Source: CAYYIS01 sp964470965 (GTDB lineage: Bacteria > JAAXHH01 > JABIQT01). Taken from it: a stretch of DNA of 64,000 nucleotides. Shown piece after piece: positions 28,327-37,401 of this stretch. Position 1 is the stretch's first letter. Each line of letters starts with the position of its first letter. Where the stretch lies: positions 1-64,000 of the forward strand of contig CAYYIS010000014.1 of assembly GCA_964470965.1 (NCBI GenBank), given 5' to 3'. The translations under genes and the position numbers were made by a program. The notes under the pieces are model-generated. The model made no database searches. It was not told the DNA's origin and saw only the letters and a program-made list of their open reading frames with translations.

Positions 28327-30045
28327 ATGTCCGTCAACCATACACTCGATCATTTAGACATTGACACTGCCTGGCAGCACCTTCACTGGCTAAATGACAA
28401 CGCCCCCGTCCGAATTAACGGCTCAGGGGATGACCTGAAAGCCGCTGAATATTTTGCGGAGAGGTTCAACGATTACGGGCTCGAGGCGGATGTGGATCAT
28501 TTTCGGACATACAGAAGCATTCCCAATCGGGGATCTCTCCGATTACTGTCACCGGTTGTGTCAGACATCCGCTGCGAAGCATGCGGCCACATAGCATCTA
28601 CTCCAGACAAAGGTTTTGAGGCTGAGCTTGTCAACGTGGGATACGGAGACCACAGGGACTATTCGACTGCCAATGTAGAAGGCGCGGTGGTCTTGGCCGA
28701 TATCACATCGGGACCCGCCCGTCCGGAAAAAGCAAGGATTGCGGCCCATAACAGCGCGGCTGGAATCATCTTTACGAACATGGGGCCGCCTGAACATGAA
28801 AATATTCCTATGGGTGCCATCAAGTCCATCTGGGGTAATCCTACCAGGGCTTCCTTCAAGGAGATACCGTCGATCCCGGCCGTGGGGATCACCAGGAAAG
28901 ACGGCGATATTCTACGTCGGTATTGTGAACAGGGCAAAGTATATATTCATATGGTCGCGCAGGCAACTCAGGACTGGGGGACTTTACCTCAGTCACGTGC
29001 CAGGCTTCGCGGCGGTGCAAATACGACCGGTGATGTGATAGTAGTAGCCGGTCACTTCGATGCCTGGGAGCCCGGCATGTCTGACAATGCAGCCGGCAAC
29101 GCATTGATCCTCGAGTTAGCGAGAGCATTCAGCAACCACAAGGAATCACTAAGAAGAGATATCATCTTCGGCATGTGGAATGGGCACGAGATCGGTGAAA
29201 TTGCGGGATCCACATGGTTTGTGGACAAGAACTGGGATGAGCTGGATGAGCACGGCATCGCTTATTTCAACATCGATTCGGTTGGATTCTCGGGTACCAG
29301 CTTCTTCGAAACCGCGAGCAGTACCGAACTGGTCCGATTTCATCAGGCGGTGGAGCGGAAGGTCCTGGGTGAACCTGCCTCGAGAAAAAAATTGACGCGG
29401 AGCAATGAGCAACCCTTCTTTCCGATTGGAATACCGGCGATGGAAGGCAGCTTTCGTTTCAGCGACGAGCAGATCGCCGCATGGGATAACGCTTCCGGGG
29501 GCTGGTGGTGGCACAGTACCGCAGACACGCTCGATAAAGTGGATCAGGAACGATTCCGACAGACATATCAACTGAACGCTGGCTATATCCATACCATGGC
29601 GACTTCTCCTGTGCTGCCTATGGATTACCAGGCGGTCGGGGTGGATCTGGCTGAGAGGATCTCAGCGGTAATGTGTGAGGCGGGGCATGCATTCCCCCTG
29701 GATCTTCCCATCGAAACGTTCCAAAATGCAGCTGACAGACTGGATGCCGCGATCGCAGACATCAACTCCGATTCGGATGCCCACCGCTTGAACCGGGTCA
29801 TAAAACGGCTGGGCCGAATCCTGACACCCGCTTTCGAAACGCTGGGCGGCCGCTATGAACAGGACCGTGTTGCGCAACCAGCTTTGAAATCCCCGCTGCC
29901 GTTATTACATGACCTGCCTGAGTTCCTGAGAAGTCCATCCGAAAGTAACCAGTACAATCTGCTTTCTACAGAACTGCTGCGTGGCCGCAACAGAATGGCC
30001 GATGCGTTACGCAGGGCAACCGAGACAATCGAACATGTATGTTAA
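28327..30045 (+). CDS. M28-family zinc metallopeptidase with PA-like insert
   Basis: A 572-residue aminopeptidase-like protein. A protease-associated (PA) type domain seems to lie at about residues 75-210. The M28 core follows, with the metal-binding GHFDAW, SDNAAGNA, MWNGHEIGE (catalytic Glu) and WHSTADTLDKVD. No signal peptide is visible, so it is probably cytoplasmic, unlike many M28 peptidases. AAGGA seven bases before the ATG supports the start. The tail after residue 440 is helical and unassigned. It lies between the kinase and the DUF4432 gene in one likely operon. Confidence 0.87.
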   Translation: MSVNHTLDHLDIDTAWQHLHWLNDNAPVRINGSGDDLKAAEYFAERFNDYGLEADVDHFRTYRSIPNRGSLRLLSPVVSDIRCEACGHIASTPDKGFEAELVNVGYGDHRDYSTANVEGAVVLADITSGPARPEKARIAAHNSAAGIIFTNMGPPEHENIPMGAIKSIWGNPTRASFKEIPSIPAVGITRKDGDILRRYCEQGKVYIHMVAQATQDWGTLPQSRARLRGGANTTGDVIVVAGHFDAWEPGMSDNAAGNALILELARAFSNHKESLRRDIIFGMWNGHEIGEIAGSTWFVDKNWDELDEHGIAYFNIDSVGFSGTSFFETASSTELVRFHQAVERKVLGEPASRKKLTRSNEQPFFPIGIPAMEGSFRFSDEQIAAWDNASGGWWWHSTADTLDKVDQERFRQTYQLNAGYIHTMATSPVLPMDYQAVGVDLAERISAVMCEAGHAFPLDLPIETFQNAADRLDAAIADINSDSDAHRLNRVIKRLGRILTPAFETLGGRYEQDRVAQPALKSPLPLLHDLPEFLRSPSESNQYNLLSTELLRGRNRMADALRRATETIEHVC

Positions 30046-30069
30046 GCAAATCCCCAAGGAGGAATCCCG

Positions 30070-31143
30070 ATGGCCCATCTTTTCGGTCGAGATTTTACGA
30101 AACGCGAATTGTTAGACCTGGTAGGAGATGTCAGCCAGGTAGCCGGTGCAAGGAGGGCTGAACTGGTGGAAGGGAACGAACGCGGGGCCGATCTCGTTGA
30201 AGTTTTCAATGCCTCCGGTCTCTGCCTCTCGATTCTGCCCGGACGCGCCCTCGATGTCGCATCTGCCCATTACAAGGGCATGTCCCTTTGTTTCCGCGGC
30301 AATACTGGCGATGTTGGGCCTGCATTTTACGAACCGCAGGGCTTTGGTTGGATGCGAGGATTTTATGGAGGCCTGGTCCTTACCTGCGGCATGACGTTTA
30401 CCGGCCATCCTGAAACAGACCCCGAAGAGGAAAATGAGGAACTCGGATTGCATGGTCGCCTGTCCTTCCTACCCGCGAAAAATGTAGCCGTGGATGGTGA
30501 ATGGGAAGGCGATGACTATATCATTCGGATCCGTGGAAAGATGCGGGAGGCGATCCCATTCGGTACACATCTGGAGCTGACCCGTGAAATTTCGATGGTG
30601 CTGGGTGAGAAATGTTTCCGAATTCATGATCGGATCGAAAACCATGACGTCAACCGGTCTCCCCTCATGTTTGTATACCATTGTAATCCTGGGTTTCCGC
30701 TACTCGATGAGGGAACCCGAGTCACCATCAACAGCACGCTGTCGACTGAGTGGCTGGAGGATAAAGAAATCGGTCCGGAAGTCTATGCGACCGCTGCCGC
30801 GCCGATAGAGGAGATGCACGACGATGTGTATGTCCACAGAGTAAAAGCCGATGATGACGGTAACGGTAAGGTGGGATTGCTCAACGATAAACTTGGCCTG
30901 GGCGTATATTGGAAATTCCCACAGGCGGAGGTGCCGATTGTTAGCCAATGGCAGCACTTCCACCGGGGTACCTATGTCACTGGTATCGAACCCGGAAACG
31001 TGAGCATGCTGGGACGTGCCTGGAACCGAAAGAACGGTACCTTGCAGTACATCGAACCCGAAGAAGTGCGTGATTTCCATATGGAAATCGGTGTCCTCGA
31101 TGGAGCGGAAGAAATGAACGATTTTGAGGCCTCTATAGGATAG
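30070..31143 (+). CDS. DUF4432-family protein (galactose mutarotase-like fold)
   Basis: A 357-residue protein of the DUF4432 group, related in fold to aldose 1-epimerases. Supporting segments are LSILPGRALDVASAHYKGMSL, GGLVLTCGMTF, LTREISMVLGEKCFRIHDRIEN, MFVYHCNPGFPLLDEG and GIEPGN near the C terminus. It may interconvert or bind a sugar; no activity can be named. A strong AAGGAGG lies seven bases before the ATG. It is the last gene of the likely glnS-kinase-peptidase-DUF4432 run. Confidence 0.83.
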   Translation: MAHLFGRDFTKRELLDLVGDVSQVAGARRAELVEGNERGADLVEVFNASGLCLSILPGRALDVASAHYKGMSLCFRGNTGDVGPAFYEPQGFGWMRGFYGGLVLTCGMTFTGHPETDPEEENEELGLHGRLSFLPAKNVAVDGEWEGDDYIIRIRGKMREAIPFGTHLELTREISMVLGEKCFRIHDRIENHDVNRSPLMFVYHCNPGFPLLDEGTRVTINSTLSTEWLEDKEIGPEVYATAAAPIEEMHDDVYVHRVKADDDGNGKVGLLNDKLGLGVYWKFPQAEVPIVSQWQHFHRGTYVTGIEPGNVSMLGRAWNRKNGTLQYIEPEEVRDFHMEIGVLDGAEEMNDFEASIG

Positions 31144-31471
31144 GTTGCACCATATGAAGGGCGACCCCGGCACACTCTCGACCGCGTTCCAAATGGTGAA
31201 ACCGCCAGGTGGCAAACCTGCAGCGAAATCACCAATTTTGCCTGCGCCCGCGATAGGGCTGAGGTTTCGAGATGTTATTTGGGGATAAGACTGGGTTTAC
31301 CGGTTCAGGTGCCGGAACTGACTTTGCGGCTCGCCGGATATAAAGTAAACGAGATTTTGGTGGATGGTTGACCCCTGTGGTCGGTAGCGGTGAAAAGGTG
31401 CTTCGAGTCCGGTAACCTTCCTGTTAAACGGTGAAGAGACCCTCGCCGCGTTTGATCCTGGAGGGAAATCG
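31144..31471. other. Convergent intergenic region after DUF4432
   Basis: About 330 bases between two converging genes. No gene is supported. It contains a nested inverted repeat, described separately, which may end the plus-strand transcript. Confidence 0.4.
31194..31238 (+). terminator. Possible terminator or structured RNA after the DUF4432 gene
   Basis: TGGTGA (31194-31199) can pair with TCACCA (31229-31234), enclosing a second small hairpin AGGT/ACCT (31207-31210 with 31216-31219). AATTTTG follows. It stands about 50 bases after the stop. The long loop makes it unlike a textbook terminator. Confidence 0.25.
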
Positions 31472-32245
31472 TTAAATAGCCGGCATTACGTTGCCTCCAC
31501 AGACCGGTATGTACGCGCCCGTGATGAAACTGGCCAGATCCGACGCCAGGAAAGCGACTACGTTGGCTATCTCCTGATCCTCGCCCCTGCGTTTTAACGG
31601 TACATTTTTTGAATAAGGATTCCGAGGGGGAATCAGTGGCTTGAAACTGTTCCGATCCCGATCCGTGATGGTCCATCCAGGCGCCACTTGGTTCACTGTT
31701 ATCTGGTGTTCACCGATCTCCTTAGTCAGCACACGCAGTACCCCGTCCATACCACGCTTTCCGGAGACATAAGCCGACTGCCCAGGTTCATTCTGCATCA
31801 CACATTCGGTATTGATCGCGATGATCCTGCCGTATCCACCCTCGATCATGCTCGGAACAAATGCCCTGGCCATCAGGACGTTTTGCATAACACAGGATCT
31901 GAACTGGCTTTCATAATCCTCCAGCGGCTGTTCGAGAACAGACTTCCAGTCATACTGAATGACTGCATTGTTGACGATGATCTGTGGTGCTCCCAGCTCA
32001 GAAATAATCCTGTCTTTCATCGCGTCCACTTCTTCTTCGATCGTAATGTCGGCCTTAAGAGCTGTGCCCTGGACACCGAGATCTTGTATTTCTCTGATGA
32101 GGGATTTCGCCATATCTATATTTGCATTATATTGAACCGCCACATTCGCACCGCAACGCGCAAGGGTCCGTACCATGACCCGTCCAAGATAACCTGAACC
32201 ACCGGTTACGACCGCGGTTTTTCCTGAAAGATCCACTTGAAGCAT
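31472..32245 (-). CDS. Short-chain dehydrogenase/reductase with Thr for Ser in the catalytic triad
   Basis: A 257-residue SDR. The cofactor motif is TGGSGYLG, and the catalytic pair is YVSGK. The residue 13 places before the tyrosine, normally Ser, is Thr (INTECV), and the usual NNAG reads NNAV. Both changes are mild and the protein may still be active. The C terminus FITGAYIPVCGGNVM is a variant of the usual GQ-x-xx-DGG ending. It is divergent from the MFS gene at 32337, so the two may belong together. Confidence 0.83.
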   Translation of the reverse strand: MLQVDLSGKTAVVTGGSGYLGRVMVRTLARCGANVAVQYNANIDMAKSLIREIQDLGVQGTALKADITIEEEVDAMKDRIISELGAPQIIVNNAVIQYDWKSVLEQPLEDYESQFRSCVMQNVLMARAFVPSMIEGGYGRIIAINTECVMQNEPGQSAYVSGKRGMDGVLRVLTKEIGEHQITVNQVAPGWTITDRDRNSFKPLIPPRNPYSKNVPLKRRGEDQEIANVVAFLASDLASFITGAYIPVCGGNVMPAI

Positions 32246-32336
32246 GTAATAATCCTTATGGTTTTGTTGTTGATCTCGATAAGTTGGCCGGAATGAACAT
32301 AGACCTCAAAAAAAACAATGTCAATCATATATAAGT

Positions 32337-33584
32337 ATGGTAAACACTTCAATTGAAACTCCGATCAACATGACGGGCAAATGGCGTAACCTTGCTTTTC
32401 TTTCTATCGCCGAACTACTGGCCATGTCCCTATGGTTTTCTGCGTCTGCCGTTATCCCGCAGTTGACCGCAGAATGGAACCTGACCAGCGCCCAGCAGTC
32501 CTGGATGACCATGAGTGTCCAGGTCGGTTTTGTGGTCGGCGCACTCATAAGCGCCCTGTTGAACCTGGCAGACCGGATCGCCAATCAGTATCTGTTTGCT
32601 GTGAGCACGATACTTGGTGCGGTGTGTACCGCAGCTGTCCCTTTGCTCAATCCGGGGGCTACGGTCACATTGGTCCTTAGATTTTGCACGGGCGCAACCC
32701 TCGCCGGTGTGTATCCTCCCGCGATGAAACTTGTGGCCACCTGGTGCAAGGAGGACAGAGGATTGGGTATCGGTATGTTGGTGGGCGCCATAACTGTGGG
32801 GTCGGCGTCACCACACTTGCTCAACGGTCTGCCTGTGTTCGGAGAAGGTGGTATGCCGCCATGGCGATATGTGCTTTTGGCCACGTCCGGAATGGCGGTT
32901 ATCGCTTCGTTGATCGGTATCTTGGTCGTTCGGCCTGGTCCTTATTTCAGTCAGAGTGCTCCATTCGACTGGAAATTCATCGGTCGGGCATTATCGGACC
33001 GGCCGACTCGTCTAGCTAATTTTGGATATCTTGGGCACATGTGGGAATTGTACGCCATGTGGGCCTGGGCGCCGTTTCTTCTTTTGGCAAGTTACAAGGC
33101 GGCCGGTTGGAGTACCCAGAGTGCCCGGCTGGCAGGATTCGCGGTGATCGCCATAGGAGGCGTGGGCTCGTACTTGGCAGGTGTCCTGGCGGACAGGATG
33201 GGGCGAACCCGAATTACGGCATCGAGCCTGGCTCTTTCCGGAGCATGTGCCCTGATCGCCGGGTTGTTCTTCAATTCTCCGGGTCTTCTGACGGTGGTAT
33301 GCCTTGCCTGGGGTTTTGCGATCGTGGCCGACAGCGCCCAATTCAGTACCGCTGTCACAGAACTCGCGGACCCGAGGTATGTGGGAACTGCCCTGACGGT
33401 TCAGACAAGCCTGGGGTTTCTGCTTACGCTGTTCACCATCCGAATGATACCACCCCTTGTGGCGTGGGTCGGTTGGGAATATGTTTTTATTGTTCTGGCG
33501 ATAGGTCCGGCTTTCGGGGTATGGTGCATGCTGACGCTGCGAGGTCTGCCCGAGGCGGAAAAGATGGCATCCGGAAACAGGTGA
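32337..33584 (+). CDS. MFS transporter
   Basis: Up to 415 residues with about twelve membrane helices. Features include AELLAMSLWFSASAV in helix 1, VLRFCTGATLAGVYPPAMKLVATWCKEDRGLGIG spanning helices 4-5, and LADRMGRTRITASSLAL after helix 8, matching the repeated MFS loop motif. The general type resembles the CynX/NarK-like anion branch. The start is uncertain: ATG 32337 has no ribosome site and lies five bases after a TATAAG, and ATG 32370 (MTGKWRNLAFL) is also possible. It converges with sthA with 4 bases between stops. Confidence 0.85.
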   Translation: MVNTSIETPINMTGKWRNLAFLSIAELLAMSLWFSASAVIPQLTAEWNLTSAQQSWMTMSVQVGFVVGALISALLNLADRIANQYLFAVSTILGAVCTAAVPLLNPGATVTLVLRFCTGATLAGVYPPAMKLVATWCKEDRGLGIGMLVGAITVGSASPHLLNGLPVFGEGGMPPWRYVLLATSGMAVIASLIGILVVRPGPYFSQSAPFDWKFIGRALSDRPTRLANFGYLGHMWELYAMWAWAPFLLLASYKAAGWSTQSARLAGFAVIAIGGVGSYLAGVLADRMGRTRITASSLALSGACALIAGLFFNSPGLLTVVCLAWGFAIVADSAQFSTAVTELADPRYVGTALTVQTSLGFLLTLFTIRMIPPLVAWVGWEYVFIVLAIGPAFGVWCMLTLRGLPEAEKMASGNR

Positions 33585-33588
33585 CGCC

Positions 33589-34956
33589 TTATCTCACTCT
33601 GTTGTATCCGTTCAGTGCGGCAACCCGGTAGGCTTCGGCCATCGTGGGATAATTAAACGTTGTGTTGATGAAGTACAACAATGAATTTCCTTCTCCCTGC
33701 TGAGACATAATCGCCTGACCGATATGGATAATCTCCGACGCACCATGCCCGAAACAATGGATACCCAGAAGTTCGAATGTCTCGCGGTGGAACAGGATTT
33801 TGAGCATACCGGTCTTGTAACCGGTGATCTGTGCGCGGGCCAGGTGTTTGAAGAATGCATGCCCCACTTCGTACGGTACTTTACGTTTGGTAAGATCATG
33901 TTCGGTCAGCCCAACGGAACTGATTTCGGGAATGGTGTATATCCCGGTGGGAATATCTTCTACGAGCCTGTTCTCACAGGAACCGGATACCGAGTGGGTT
34001 GCGGCGAACCGCCCCTGGTCATACGCTGCGCTAGCCAGGTTCGGATAGCCAACTACATCGCCGACGGCGTAGATGTGCGGTAGTGATGTCTGGTATGAGT
34101 CATTGACAACGATGTTTCCCCTCGAATCTATTTCCACCCCAATTTCTTCCAGGCCCATATTGTTTGAGTTGCCGGTTCTCCCCTGGGCCCACAACAGATA
34201 ATCGGAATAGATCTGTTTGTTGGATTTCAGGTAAAGTCGTACGCCATTGTCATCAGCCTCAACCTTCTCATATTCTTCGTTATGGTGAAGCAGCGTTCCC
34301 TGCTCCCGGAGGTGATAGGCCAGTGCGTCGATAATTTCATCGTCGAGGAAAGCCAGCAGTTTGTCTCGGGAGTTTATCAGGTTCACCTTAATACGCAGGC
34401 CGCGGAAAATAGACGCATACTCACAACCGACTACCCCCGCGCCGTATATGGTCATGCTACGCGGATTATCCGGGATGCTCAAAATGATGTCGCTGTCCAG
34501 AATCCTCGGATGTGTAAAATCCACATCGGATGGATGGTACGGCCTTGATCCCGTGGCCAATATGAAACCGTCAGCCGCATAGTGCTCCTTGCCGCCTACG
34601 TCCAGGGAGACTTCGAGCGAATTCGGCCCGGTAAACGATGCAGAGCCATGAACCACATCTACCAGGTTTCGGTCGTAATATCCCCGTCGGACGGCGACCT
34701 GTTCATCGATTACACCGGCGGCTGATTGCAGCAGATCCTGGTAGTCCGCAGCGCTGAGATGCCCGCTTTCGATAACCTGTTGAATTGAATGCCGCAGTGC
34801 TTTGCTTGGGATGGTAGCCAGATGCGTGGCACCGCCTCCGACACGCGGGTACCGGTCGATCACAGCGACCCGCTTGCCTTCCTTTGCCGCCTTCATAACG
34901 GCGCCTTCCCCTCCGGGACCACTACCGATTACTATGATATCGTATTGATTTGACAT
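33589..34956 (-). CDS. sthA: Soluble pyridine nucleotide transhydrogenase
   Basis: A 455-residue flavoprotein that moves reducing equivalents between NADPH and NAD. It follows the E. coli SthA sequence closely from memory: IVIGSGPGGEGA for FAD, TIPSKALRHSI, LATGSRPYHPSDVDFTHPRI, IYGAGVVGCEYASIFRG for NAD(P), VGDVVGYPNLASAAYDQGR, and IEDIPTGIYTIPEISSVG-like and NTTFNYPTMAEAYRVAALNG near the end. The segment that reads GGGCTH in E. coli is GGGATH here; SthA lacks the redox disulfide of its relatives anyway. AAGGA lies seven bases before the ATG, and a good promoter is seen upstream. Confidence 0.95.
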   Translation of the reverse strand: MSNQYDIIVIGSGPGGEGAVMKAAKEGKRVAVIDRYPRVGGGATHLATIPSKALRHSIQQVIESGHLSAADYQDLLQSAAGVIDEQVAVRRGYYDRNLVDVVHGSASFTGPNSLEVSLDVGGKEHYAADGFILATGSRPYHPSDVDFTHPRILDSDIILSIPDNPRSMTIYGAGVVGCEYASIFRGLRIKVNLINSRDKLLAFLDDEIIDALAYHLREQGTLLHHNEEYEKVEADDNGVRLYLKSNKQIYSDYLLWAQGRTGNSNNMGLEEIGVEIDSRGNIVVNDSYQTSLPHIYAVGDVVGYPNLASAAYDQGRFAATHSVSGSCENRLVEDIPTGIYTIPEISSVGLTEHDLTKRKVPYEVGHAFFKHLARAQITGYKTGMLKILFHRETFELLGIHCFGHGASEIIHIGQAIMSQQGEGNSLLYFINTTFNYPTMAEAYRVAALNGYNRVR

Positions 34957-35010
34957 GGATCGTATCCTTACCGGTTCATGATTTCAATGGATCGCCGATT
35001 GGTAGATTAG

Positions 35011-35039
35011 ATTATATATCATTACATTTATCGGGGCAA
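35011..35039 (-). promoter_or_regulatory. Predicted sigma-70-type promoter for sthA
   Basis: On the minus strand, TTGCCC (35039-35034, four of six) and a perfect TATAAT (35016-35011) are 17 bases apart. Transcription would start about 50 bases before the sthA ATG. Confidence 0.55.
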
Positions 35040-35164
35040 GCTTCGTGTTATCCCATGCACGTGATGCCAGGCCGCTTTTATATCTTCTCCTTGCAATGAG
35101 AATTGCGCCGACATACTTTGGTTATTTTCCGACCGTATGGACATCTTTTGGAATGGGACTTAAC

Positions 35165-36394
35165 ATGCAAGCGATTAAACTCGCATTAATCGGGTGTGGC
35201 GGGATGGGAACGAGACATCTTTACGGGATGCGTGAACTCCTGAATTCACCATTTAACAATATCGATCCGGTCGCTCTATGTGATATCCGTGTTGAAAACG
35301 GGGAGATGGCGGCAGGCGAAGCGGAAAGCTTGTTCGGTACACGGCCTGCGGTCTTTACTGATCTCAAGGAAATGGTTCGACAGATACCCGACCTTGATGC
35401 GGTCTCTGTTGTCACGGATCCCTCTGTACACCATGGAGTCGTCTGCGAGGCCCTTGAACTGGGAATGCATGTTATGGTTGAAAAACCCATGGCCATAACG
35501 GTGGGAGCTTGCAGAATGATGATGGAGGCCGCGGAGCGAAACGGGCGAATTCTCTCGGTGGCGGAGAATTACAGAAGGGATCCGTCGGCAAGACTCGTCA
35601 ATCATCTACTGAAGACTGGAAAAATCGGCAATCCCTATCTTGCCTGGTGTCATGCGCTGGGAGGAGGGAATACCATTTTCATTACCCCCTGGCGGCATCT
35701 CAAGGAAAAAGGCGGGCCGATACTGGACATGGGCGTTCATTACACCGACCTGATTCGATACCAGCTTGGCGATGTGGCTGAAGTATATGGAGACGCCCGG
35801 CTAGTAGAACCGGTACGTTACAAGGCTAAAGCCATAGGCGATCAGTATGCCTTCTACCAACAGCGTCATCGGGATATGGATGACGCGGTACCCGCTACCG
35901 CCGAGGACGTGTCGGTGGCTTTATTCAGAATGGAAAGCGGGGTCACCTTGAACTGGATCATGGGACGGGGGGGGACCGGGGGCACCGGAGGAGAGATGAT
36001 CCTGGGCGATAAAGGTCGACTTGAAAGTTTCGGAACGCGGGGTGGTCAGGCTGTCATGCAGACGGTAGGTGGAAAAACGCTGTCGCACCGGGAAATACTG
36101 AAAGAAACGGATGAGTTTGAACTTGAACCGCTCGCAGCCCATTTTTTCCCCAACCGCATCGCGGAAGGCGAGGTAGATTGGCGTCTTATCGCGCTCGAAT
36201 ATCATGAGCTGGGTGAAGCGATTTTAAAAGGAAGAAAAGTGGAACTGGATGGCCTTGAAGGGATGAAAGACGTCGCTGCGGTTTATGCTATTTTCGAATC
36301 CGCCGCTGCCGGCCGCGCGATTGCTATGGATGAGGTGGAGAACGCACGTGTTTATAACTATCAGCAAGAAATTGATGATGCCCTGGGGATATAA
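35165..36394 (+). CDS. Gfo/Idh/MocA-family oxidoreductase
   Basis: A 409-residue NAD(P)-dependent sugar dehydrogenase-like protein. LALIGCGGMGTRH (residues 6-18) is the cofactor motif and VEKPMA carries the catalytic E106-K107-P108. A conserved GPILDMGVHYTDL segment follows, which is seen in many members. The ATG at 35165 is preferred to 35045 because the upstream 40 residues do not fit the family. It is the first of three plus-strand genes with an isomerase-like and an aldo/keto reductase gene, 143 and 21 bases apart. Confidence 0.87.
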   Translation: MQAIKLALIGCGGMGTRHLYGMRELLNSPFNNIDPVALCDIRVENGEMAAGEAESLFGTRPAVFTDLKEMVRQIPDLDAVSVVTDPSVHHGVVCEALELGMHVMVEKPMAITVGACRMMMEAAERNGRILSVAENYRRDPSARLVNHLLKTGKIGNPYLAWCHALGGGNTIFITPWRHLKEKGGPILDMGVHYTDLIRYQLGDVAEVYGDARLVEPVRYKAKAIGDQYAFYQQRHRDMDDAVPATAEDVSVALFRMESGVTLNWIMGRGGTGGTGGEMILGDKGRLESFGTRGGQAVMQTVGGKTLSHREILKETDEFELEPLAAHFFPNRIAEGEVDWRLIALEYHELGEAILKGRKVELDGLEGMKDVAAVYAIFESAAAGRAIAMDEVENARVYNYQQEIDDALGI

Positions 36395-36537
36395 CATCAC
36401 GACAAAGACTTTTTGCAGGATCAAAGTCCTCTTCTTACAGGGGGATCTGTGGCCGTGTAGCGCTAGGATTGTAGTCAATACACGGTAATTTCGGGATCAT
36501 ACCCGCGGAAACAGCTACGATTGCAGAAAGGTTTTTT

Positions 36538-37380
36538 ATGCTTATCGGATACACAACTTGGGGAATGCCGGACCTTCCCTGTGACACCGCCTTAAAATCC
36601 TTATCGGATATGGGATTCGATGCGGTTGAATTAACTGTATTGCCTGGATACACCACTGCACTGGAGACTCTGGACCATGAGGGACGCCATAGGATAAAAC
36701 AACTCTATACACGGCATGGGCTGAACATGCCGGCCATAGCGGCGCACAGGTCACTGATAGATGAAAACCCTGACCAACACGCTGTTAATATGAAGATTCT
36801 CACCGATGCGATTGATCTATGTCAAGAGTGGTCTGACGGTGAAGGACTCCCGGTCATGGATACCGTACTCGGCGGTTGTCCGGATGATTGGGATGAGAAG
36901 CACGAATTCATACTCGACCGTGTATGGGCGTTGGTTAAATATGCGAGGGAAAAAGACGTGGTGATCGGTATGGAGGCACACGTGGGCGCTGCGTTGGACA
37001 CGGCTGAGAAATCGGTACAGCTCGTTGAAGAAATTGATTCGCCCCACCTTAGGTTGAATTTCGATATCAGCCACTTCGATATATTGGGTATGTCCATACC
37101 GGATGCGGTTGCAATGATGGCGCCGTATGCAGCCCATACACATGTAAAAGACCAGCGGGGACGGTTGCCGGATTTTGAATTTCTGATCCCCGGCGAAGGG
37201 ACATTTGACTTCACGGAATACGTTATTGAAATGCAAAAGGCCGGATACACAGGATCCATCACGGCAGAAGTAAGTAAAATGGTCCAGGACCGCCAAGACT
37301 ATGATCCCATAGCCGCTGCGGAAATGTGCTACCGAACATTGGAACGGGCATTTCGGGAAGCGGGAATTGAACGGCATTGA
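36538..37380 (+). CDS. Sugar phosphate isomerase/epimerase-like TIM-barrel protein
   Basis: A 280-residue protein of the xylose isomerase-like/AP endonuclease 2 fold. The expected metal-site residues are visible in order: Glu in GMEAHVG, Asp and His in NFDISHFDI, His in HTHVKDQRG and Glu in TAEVS. GEGTFDF near residue 222 is typical of sugar and hydroxypyruvate isomerase relatives and of the IolE/IolI group. AAAGG six bases before ATG supports the start. It sits between Gfo/Idh and aldo/keto reductase genes, which suits a role in cyclitol or keto-sugar metabolism. Confidence 0.85.
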   Translation: MLIGYTTWGMPDLPCDTALKSLSDMGFDAVELTVLPGYTTALETLDHEGRHRIKQLYTRHGLNMPAIAAHRSLIDENPDQHAVNMKILTDAIDLCQEWSDGEGLPVMDTVLGGCPDDWDEKHEFILDRVWALVKYAREKDVVIGMEAHVGAALDTAEKSVQLVEEIDSPHLRLNFDISHFDILGMSIPDAVAMMAPYAAHTHVKDQRGRLPDFEFLIPGEGTFDFTEYVIEMQKAGYTGSITAEVSKMVQDRQDYDPIAAAEMCYRTLERAFREAGIERH

Positions 37381-37401
37381 CTCAATACAGAAGGATTTCA
37401 C

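Noticed and set aside
33589..34956. Missing redox Cys in the flavoprotein as a sign of inactivation
   Set aside because: SthA-type transhydrogenases do not use the disulfide of lipoamide dehydrogenase, and the rest of the protein is intact.
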